Assembly (NCBI GenBank): GCA_022843125.1
Contig: JALHOG010000018.1
Span: forward strand, 1-64,000
Direction of reading: 5' to 3'
From: Ilumatobacteraceae bacterium
Lineage (GTDB): Bacteria > Actinomycetota > Acidimicrobiia > Acidimicrobiales > Ilumatobacteraceae
Length of the DNA stretch: 64,000 nt
Within the stretch, counting starts at the first letter, position 1. Every line of letters starts with the position of its first letter. A program made the position numbers and the translations under genes. Below the pieces are notes generated by a model. The model ran no database searches and was not told the origin of the DNA. It saw only the letters and a program-made list of their open reading frames with translations. Positions 58,980 to 64,000 of this stretch are shown here, piece by piece.

Positions 58980-60412
58980 GTGACGGAGCCGACCTCGAAC
59001 AACTCGGAATGACGATCGGTGATGCTGGCGACGAGTTCTGCGGAGCGCCGCATGTTGCGGACGAACAGGTCGACATCGGCGTCGGTGTGCATCGTCGACA
59101 GCGTCCACGACTCGGTCTTCGCCCACGGCGCCATGAAGACCCCGCCGTTGTGCTGGACGAGGTAGCGCAGGTGGCTGACCGCCGTATCGATCTGGAGGAA
59201 CTCGCGGTAGTTGGTCGCAGGGCGGTCATGGAAGACGACCGACCCCTTGAACGCGTACACGCAGCCATAGGCCGGGACGCCGAACTCTCCGAGGATCGCC
59301 ATCGACCGGTCGAACATGCTGCGGCCGAGCCGCTCGGCCTCGACGTAGGACTCGGGCGTGAGGATCTCGCCGAGCACCGCGCGCGCCGAGGCCATCGTGA
59401 GCGGGTTGCCGTTGAACGTGCCGACCTGGTCGTAGCGGCCGTCGCTGATCGCGCTCATCACCTCGCTGGTGCCGCCCACGGCGCCGCACGGGATGCCGCC
59501 GCCGAGTGCCTTCGCGAGGCACACGATGTCGGGCCGGACACCGAACAGCTCGGTGGCACCGCCCCACGCGACGACGAGCCCCGTCTTCACCTCGTCGAAG
59601 GTGAGCAGCGCGCCGTGGTGGTGACAGATCTCCTTCAGCCCGGCGAGGTAGCCGGGGTGCGGCGGGATGATGCCGGCATTCATCATCATCGGCTCGAGGA
59701 TCATCCCGGCGATGCGACCCGGGTGGGCGGCGAACACCCGCTCGACCGCGGCGAGATCGTTGAACGGGACGATCCGGACCAGATCGGCGATCGCCTTCGG
59801 GATGCCGGACCCCGGTTCGCGGACCGGGTCGTCGACGGGACCGAGATCGCCACTCGACCGCCACAGCGACACGTTCACGAGGTCGTGGTGACCGTGGTAC
59901 GAGCCCTCGACCTTGATGATGAGGTCACGGCCGGTGATCGCCCGCATCAGGTGGATCGCGTCCATGGTGGCCTCGGTGCCCGAATTGGTGAAACGCCACT
60001 GGGGCAGGCCGAAGCGCTCGCCGAGCATCGACGCCACGGCGATCGAGTCGGGGGTGGGCTGGGCGAAGTGGGTCCCCATCGTGACGCGCCGCTGCACCGC
60101 CTCGACGATCGCTGGGTGCGCATGCCCGACGACGTTCACGCCGTAGCCGGCGTGGAGGTCGACGTACTCGTTGCCGTCGACGTCCCACACGTGCCCGCCG
60201 TGACCGCGCTCGACCCACAGTGGGATCGGACGTGTGCTCGCCCAGCTCGAGGTGACACCGCCCGGCATCACCTCGTGGGCGCGCTCGAACATCTCACGGG
60301 CGACGGGCATGCGCTCGAGCATGGCCGCCTCCTCGGCTTCGATCAGCTGATCGATCGTGGTGCCGGGGGCCGCAGGGGCGGCGGTGGGCAGGTCGGTCGG
60401 TGTGGTGGCCAT
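58976..60412 (-). CDS. Class III aminotransferase, GSA-2,1-aminomutase-like
   Basis: A 478-aa PLP enzyme of the glutamate-1-semialdehyde aminomutase/omega-aminotransferase group. PLP-Lys is K301 in CLAKALGGGIPCG, the PLP phosphate site is NSGTEATMDAIHLMRAITGRD (143-163), and LTFDEVKTGLV holds the PLP-pyridine Asp (D273). It lacks heme-biosynthesis neighbours and is linked to Rieske and Pot genes, so it likely transaminates or rearranges an amine rather than serving heme synthesis. AAGGAG precedes the ATG; the -10 is TAGACT at 60445-60450, overlapping a 16-bp palindrome. Confidence 0.9.
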   Translation of the reverse strand: MATTPTDLPTAAPAAPGTTIDQLIEAEEAAMLERMPVAREMFERAHEVMPGGVTSSWASTRPIPLWVERGHGGHVWDVDGNEYVDLHAGYGVNVVGHAHPAIVEAVQRRVTMGTHFAQPTPDSIAVASMLGERFGLPQWRFTNSGTEATMDAIHLMRAITGRDLIIKVEGSYHGHHDLVNVSLWRSSGDLGPVDDPVREPGSGIPKAIADLVRIVPFNDLAAVERVFAAHPGRIAGMILEPMMMNAGIIPPHPGYLAGLKEICHHHGALLTFDEVKTGLVVAWGGATELFGVRPDIVCLAKALGGGIPCGAVGGTSEVMSAISDGRYDQVGTFNGNPLTMASARAVLGEILTPESYVEAERLGRSMFDRSMAILGEFGVPAYGCVYAFKGSVVFHDRPATNYREFLQIDTAVSHLRYLVQHNGGVFMAPWAKTESWTLSTMHTDADVDLFVRNMRRSAELVASITDRHSELFEVGSVT

Positions 60413-60432
60413 GGTCGGCGGCTCCTTGTCCT

Positions 60433-60448
60433 GACTGACCGGTCAGTC
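60433..60448. promoter_or_regulatory. Perfect 16-bp palindrome, probable TetR-type operator
   Basis: GACTGACCGGTCAGTC is a perfect dyad with a TGACCGGTCA core, common for TetR-family regulators. It overlaps the minus -10 (TAGACT, 60445-60450) and ends just before a plus-strand TAGGCT (60449-60454). One regulator could control both divergent operons. The regulator gene is not in the window. Confidence 0.7.
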
Positions 60449-60454
60449 TAGGCT
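60449..60454 (+). promoter_or_regulatory. -10 element of the plus-strand Rieske-potDBC operon
   Basis: TAGGCT directly after the palindrome. The implied transcript has a leader of about 120 nt before the ATG at 60584. The leader holds no recognised riboswitch. Confidence 0.5.
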
Positions 60455-60583
60455 GTGACCGACGGCACGGACAAGGGACGACTCCCACTCGCGCCGAATC
60501 GCCATCACGCCGGAACCGCCGATGCACATGCCCGCAACGTCCACCCGCGACCGTCACGCCCACCACCCCACACGGAACCGAAC

Positions 60584-61705
60584 ATGACGCCCACCGCCCG
60601 ACCCGCCCGACTCCGTCCGACGCTGTCGTCGGCCGACTACTGCTCGGCCGAGGTGTTCGAGGTCGAGCGCGAGCGGATCTTCCATCGTGGCTGGATGTAC
60701 GTGTGTCACGTCGACGGCATCCCGCCGGGCACCAAGCGCGTGTTCGACATCGCCGGCGAATCGGTGATCGTCACCCGCGACCTCGACGGTGGCCTCCACG
60801 CCTTCGCCAACGTGTGCCGCCACCGTGGCGCACAGCTGTGCGACGCAGCGATGACCGAGGCCACGAAGGGGGCGATCCGCTGTCAGTACCACTCGTGGAC
60901 GTACGGGCTCGACGGCGCTCTGGTGGCGACGCCGCGGGTCGACGACGAGTTCGACAGCTCCGAATACGGGCTGTGGACGTACCGCATCGACACGTGGAAC
61001 GGGATGGTGTTCGTGTCGCTCGACGGCCGCTCGACCGACGCGGTCGATCTCGCCGCCTGGATCGCATCGGCCACCCCGCACGCCGCCCAGTTCGCGGACC
61101 TCCCGGTGGCGTCGTACCGCATCGGCGCCCGGTCCGAGACGCTGGTCGCCGCCAACTGGAAGATCATCGTCGAGAACTACGCCGAGTGCCTGCACTGCGC
61201 GGTGGTGCACCCCGAGCTCGCCGAGCTGATCCCGCTCTACAAGTCGGGCAACGTGGTGCACCCCGACGACCCGCTCGCGCCCGTCACGTTCGCCGAGGGC
61301 CGGGTCGCGTTCACCACCTCGGGACGCACCACCCTCTCGGTGCTGCCCGGGCTCGACGGCGCGCCCGAGTACGACGGCGTGGCGATCTTCCCGAACGTGT
61401 TCTTCGACCTCACCCCCACCGTGCTGTCGCTCACCGCGATCTTCCCGCTCGGCCCCGATCGCTCGCTGGTCGTCGGCGAGTACCTGTTCCACCCCGACGA
61501 CGTCGCCCGCGACGACTTCGACCCCACACCGGAGGTCGAGTTCAACGAGCTCGTCGGCGCCCAGGACTACGTCGTCTGCGAGATGGTCCAGCGAGGGGTG
61601 GCGTCGCGAGCGTTCACGACCGGCGGGCTCACCGTCAAGGACGAGTACGTCGCCGATCTCGTGCAGCGGTATCTCGACATCCGGGGACCGGTCGCGCCAG
61701 ACTGA
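60584..61705 (+). CDS. Rieske non-heme iron oxygenase alpha subunit (B)
   Basis: A 373-aa oxygenase. Rieske ligands are C78/H80 (ANVCRHRGAQLC) and C100/H103 (RCQYHSWTYGLDG). The iron site is NYAECLHCAVVHPE (H204, H209) with the Asp in VFFDLTPTV. It is homologous to the divergent Rieske at 57837 but clearly not a recent duplicate. Two alpha subunits in one locus suggest successive oxidations of one substrate or two related ones. The ATG at 60584 follows the family start; the frame open to 60455 runs into the promoter region. Confidence 0.92.
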   Translation: MTPTARPARLRPTLSSADYCSAEVFEVERERIFHRGWMYVCHVDGIPPGTKRVFDIAGESVIVTRDLDGGLHAFANVCRHRGAQLCDAAMTEATKGAIRCQYHSWTYGLDGALVATPRVDDEFDSSEYGLWTYRIDTWNGMVFVSLDGRSTDAVDLAAWIASATPHAAQFADLPVASYRIGARSETLVAANWKIIVENYAECLHCAVVHPELAELIPLYKSGNVVHPDDPLAPVTFAEGRVAFTTSGRTTLSVLPGLDGAPEYDGVAIFPNVFFDLTPTVLSLTAIFPLGPDRSLVVGEYLFHPDDVARDDFDPTPEVEFNELVGAQDYVVCEMVQRGVASRAFTTGGLTVKDEYVADLVQRYLDIRGPVAPD

Positions 61706-61753
61706 TCCCGGCCCGCCGCCAACCGGGCCACACACCATCAAGGGGGAGCAACG

Positions 61754-62923
61754 ATGGGAACTTCACGCCGACGATTTCTCGGCCAGTCGATCGGGTTCGG
61801 TGCCATGCTCGGCACCGGCATCCCGATCCTCAGCTCGTGCGGCGGGGGTGACGAGAGCGGTGACGGGCCCGTCACCGAGGGCATCGGCGACCGGCGCGGA
61901 CCCCCGGCCGGCCCGCTCAAGGTCTTCAACTACCCCGACTACGTGAGCCCGGACGTGCTCGCCAAGTTCGAGGAGCAGTACGGCGTCACCGTCGAGGTCA
62001 CCACATTCGACGTCGATTCCGAGGCGATCAGCAAGCTGGCGAGCGGCGCGGTCGAGGTCGACGTCCACCACTCGTGCGCACCGTCCACACTCGACAGGTT
62101 GATCCAGGGCGGGCTCCTCCAGCCGCTCAACACCAGCTACCTCTCCAACCGGTCGAACGTGCTGGCGGCGTTCGACGACCCGTGGTACGACCCCGGTTCG
62201 CGGTACACCGTTCCGTACACCGTGTACTCGAGCGGCCTCGGCTACCGGGCCGACATCATCGACCCGGCCGAGGTCAACGAGCGCGGCTGGGACATGATCT
62301 GGGACGAGCGCTTCAAGGGCGTCACGTCGATCCTCGACGACTACCGCGAGGGCATCGCGCTGGCGCTGCTGCGACAGGGGATCACCGACATCAACACCAC
62401 CGACGTCGACGCGATCAACCTCGCGGGTGAAGATCTCCAGAAGCTGGTCGATCTCGTCAACGTCAAGGTCAACATCACCGGCTACACCGACGTCCCCGAG
62501 GGTGCGACGCACCTCGCCCACACCTGGAGCGGCGACATGCTCGCCGGCGCCGCCAACTACCTCCCCGAGGGCACCGATGCATCGGTGCTCGGCTGGTGGT
62601 ACCCCGCCGACAACAAGGGTCCGGTCGGCAACGACCTGTTGGCGATCACCGCCAACGCGAAGAACCCGGTGCTCGCCCACCTCTACATCAACTTCCTCCT
62701 CGACGCCGCGATCGCCGAGGAGAACTGGTACTGGAACGGCTACCTGCCGCCGATCAAGGGCATCGACGCCCCGTATCTCATCGGGCAGGGGCTCACGCCG
62801 CCGAACCTCGAGTCTGCGGTGCTGACCAACGACGTGATCGCGGACGGGCTCGTGTTCAAGCCACTGCCGCTCGACGCCGACCAGGCCTGGGAGGCGGCCT
62901 GGTCACGGTTCACCGCCGGCTGA
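61754..62923 (+). CDS. potD: PotD-like substrate-binding lipoprotein
   Basis: A 389-aa extracytoplasmic binding protein. It has a Tat signal (TSRRRFLGQS) and a lipobox (ILSSC), so it should be exported folded and lipid-anchored. It is similar to spermidine/putrescine binding proteins (PLKVFNYPDYVSPDVLAKFE, AHTWSGDMLAGAANYLPEGT, YWNGYLPPIKGIDAPYL). Putrescine/spermidine-type amines are the family's substrates, but the locus suggests a different amine. GGGGGAG precedes the ATG (AAGGGGGAGCAACG). Confidence 0.93.
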   Translation: MGTSRRRFLGQSIGFGAMLGTGIPILSSCGGGDESGDGPVTEGIGDRRGPPAGPLKVFNYPDYVSPDVLAKFEEQYGVTVEVTTFDVDSEAISKLASGAVEVDVHHSCAPSTLDRLIQGGLLQPLNTSYLSNRSNVLAAFDDPWYDPGSRYTVPYTVYSSGLGYRADIIDPAEVNERGWDMIWDERFKGVTSILDDYREGIALALLRQGITDINTTDVDAINLAGEDLQKLVDLVNVKVNITGYTDVPEGATHLAHTWSGDMLAGAANYLPEGTDASVLGWWYPADNKGPVGNDLLAITANAKNPVLAHLYINFLLDAAIAEENWYWNGYLPPIKGIDAPYLIGQGLTPPNLESAVLTNDVIADGLVFKPLPLDADQAWEAAWSRFTAG

Positions 62924-62933
62924 GCCGGGCATC

Positions 62934-63893
62934 GTGACCGCCACGCTCCCCGTCACGCCGCCAACCGGCCCGACGCCCGGCCCCGACTCCTCGTCGCGCC
63001 ACCGCACGCGTTCGGGCATCTGGGCGGCGATGGCGACGCCGGGCACGGTGTGGCTGGTGCTGCTGTTCGTCGTTCCCGTCTACGCGATCCTCGCCGTCGC
63101 GTTCGGCAACATCGACCCCGTCCTGCGCACTACGGCGCCGCAGTGGAACCCGCTCGCGTGGGACTTCACGGCGTTCGGCAACATCCTCGAACGGGTCCTC
63201 GACCGAGACGATCTCGGCAAGGTCTTCATCCGCACGGGGACGTTCGCACTGCTCGCGCTGCTCGGCTGCTGCATCATCGGGTACCCGGTGGCGTACTACG
63301 TCGCCCGGTCGGCGAAGCGCTCGCGCGGGCTCCTGCTCGCCCTGCTGGTGCTCCCGTTCTGGATCAGCTACCTGATGCGGATGCTGGCATGGGTCAACCT
63401 GCTCCAGACCGACGGGTACATCAACCGGATCCTCGGCTGGTTCCAGCTGCCCGACAACCGCAACTGGCTCGACGGCGACTGGCCGACGGTCGTGATGGGT
63501 CTGATCTACGGCTACATCCCGTTCTTCATCCTGCCGCTGTACGCCGCTCTCGAACGGCTCGACGGCCGATGGCTGGAGGCGGCGCGCGACCTGGGCGCCT
63601 CGCGGTTCTGGACGTTCATCCGCGTCACGCTCCCGCTGTCGGTCCCGGGGTTGCTCGCCGCGTCGGTGATCGTGGTGCTGCCGATGTGCGGCGACTACTT
63701 CACGAACACCTACCTCACGGGCGGGTCGCCGCGCACCGAGATGGTCGGGAACCAGATCGAGCAATTCCTCCGTGGCAGCAGCCAGCCGCAGTCGGGCGCC
63801 TCGCTGGTGATCGTGCTGATGTCGCTGCTGCTCGTGCTGATGGCGTACTACCTCGTCACGATCGCCCGCTCACAGCGCGAAGACGTCCGATGA
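62934..63893 (+). CDS. potB: PotB-like ABC transporter permease
   Basis: A 319-aa permease with six transmembrane helices. The ABC-ATPase contact loop is ALERLDGRWLEAARDLGASRFWTF (EAA motif). It pairs with PotC, encoded next, and with PotA and PotD. The GTG start lies 10 nt after the potD stop. The stop overlaps the potC ATG by 4 nt. Confidence 0.92.
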   Translation: MTATLPVTPPTGPTPGPDSSSRHRTRSGIWAAMATPGTVWLVLLFVVPVYAILAVAFGNIDPVLRTTAPQWNPLAWDFTAFGNILERVLDRDDLGKVFIRTGTFALLALLGCCIIGYPVAYYVARSAKRSRGLLLALLVLPFWISYLMRMLAWVNLLQTDGYINRILGWFQLPDNRNWLDGDWPTVVMGLIYGYIPFFILPLYAALERLDGRWLEAARDLGASRFWTFIRVTLPLSVPGLLAASVIVVLPMCGDYFTNTYLTGGSPRTEMVGNQIEQFLRGSSQPQSGASLVIVLMSLLLVLMAYYLVTIARSQREDVR

Positions 63894-64000
63894 GCCGCCC
63901 GCTGAGCCGCCTCGTGCGCAAGCGGTTCGGGCCGCTCGCGATCCTCACGTGGCTGTACGTGCTGTGGTCGCTGGTGCCGGTGCTCGTGGCCGTGCGGATC
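63890..64000 (+). CDS. potC: PotC-like ABC transporter permease (partial)
   Basis: N-terminal 37 codons of the second permease, cut by the window end. It begins MSRPLSRLVRKRFGPLAI, followed by a first transmembrane helix (LTWLYVLWSLVPVLVAVRI). Its ATG overlaps the potB stop by 4 nt. Confidence 0.85.
   Translation, partial: MSRPLSRLVRKRFGPLAILTWLYVLWSLVPVLVAVRI

Overview
The window is GC-rich, tightly packed, uses many GTG starts and is full of 4-nt ATGA/GTGA gene overlaps. Together with the SUF-only iron-sulfur genes, LCP proteins, VapBC-type and Phd-type genes and acyl-CoA metabolism, this points to a free-living actinobacterium. The repeat-bearing SGNH proteins and general style suggest an Acidimicrobiia/Ilumatobacter-like chromosome (inference; no 16S or marker gene is present). 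No tRNA, rRNA, CRISPR array, insertion sequence or prophage was seen.

Region A (about 0.1-21.3 kb) is a surface-glycan locus. A minus-strand operon (7763 down to 122) runs GNAT acetyltransferase, methyltransferase, a previously unlisted 57-aa ORF, two GT4 glycosyltransferases, a Wzt-type ATPase, a Wzm-type permease and a third GT. A divergent plus-strand operon (7827-12269) runs methyltransferase, PhyH-type oxygenase, WecE-type aminotransferase, GT2 glycosyltransferase and WbqC-like protein, which looks like a cassette for an amino-6-deoxysugar. It is followed by a small coiled-coil protein, a 1102-aa protein made of three glycosyltransferase domains, an FkbM methyltransferase with a coiled-coil tail, another methyltransferase, a polytopic GT-C-like membrane protein and a sulfotransferase. 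The inferred output is a methylated, acetylated and perhaps sulfated polysaccharide exported by an ABC transporter. Two LCP proteins at 28-31 kb could attach such a glycan to peptidoglycan.

Region B (21.4-31.2 kb) is mixed housekeeping: an alpha/beta hydrolase with an unusual nucleophile position, small hypotheticals, an acyl-CoA dehydrogenase, a Phd/VapC toxin-antitoxin pair, methyltransferases, an MBL hydrolase, a GT2 and tandem LCP genes.

Region C (31.3-53.3 kb) holds a SUF system broken into three blocks: sufC-sufS-sufU (31.4-33.9 kb, plus), sufD-Rieske ferredoxin-second sufC (46.4-44.2 kb, minus) and sufB alone (52.5-51.1 kb, minus). Two tandem secreted SGNH proteins with beta-type repeats sit between sufB and sufD. 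sufB and sufD share a 14-bp ACTA-N6-TAGT dyad on their -10 regions. Between the blocks lie a thioesterase/DNA-adenine-methylase cassette bracketed by 72-bp palindromes, an acyl-CoA carboxylase, a small-ORF/nucleotidyltransferase/NUDIX operon, and an operon of TauD-type dioxygenase, MFS transporter, amidase and YbaK protein.

Region D (53.3-64 kb) has a prolyl oligopeptidase, a MauE-like membrane protein, an MBL hydrolase, and a divergent locus of two Rieske oxygenases, a GSA-aminomutase-like aminotransferase and a complete PotABCD-type transporter. A perfect 16-bp TetR-like palindrome sits between its two divergent promoters. This looks like an uncharacterised uptake and oxidation pathway for an amine.

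A genome-style signal runs through the window: at about 17 genes a TANNNT hexamer ends 6-8 nt before the start codon, implying leaderless transcription. It was used here to choose several starts.
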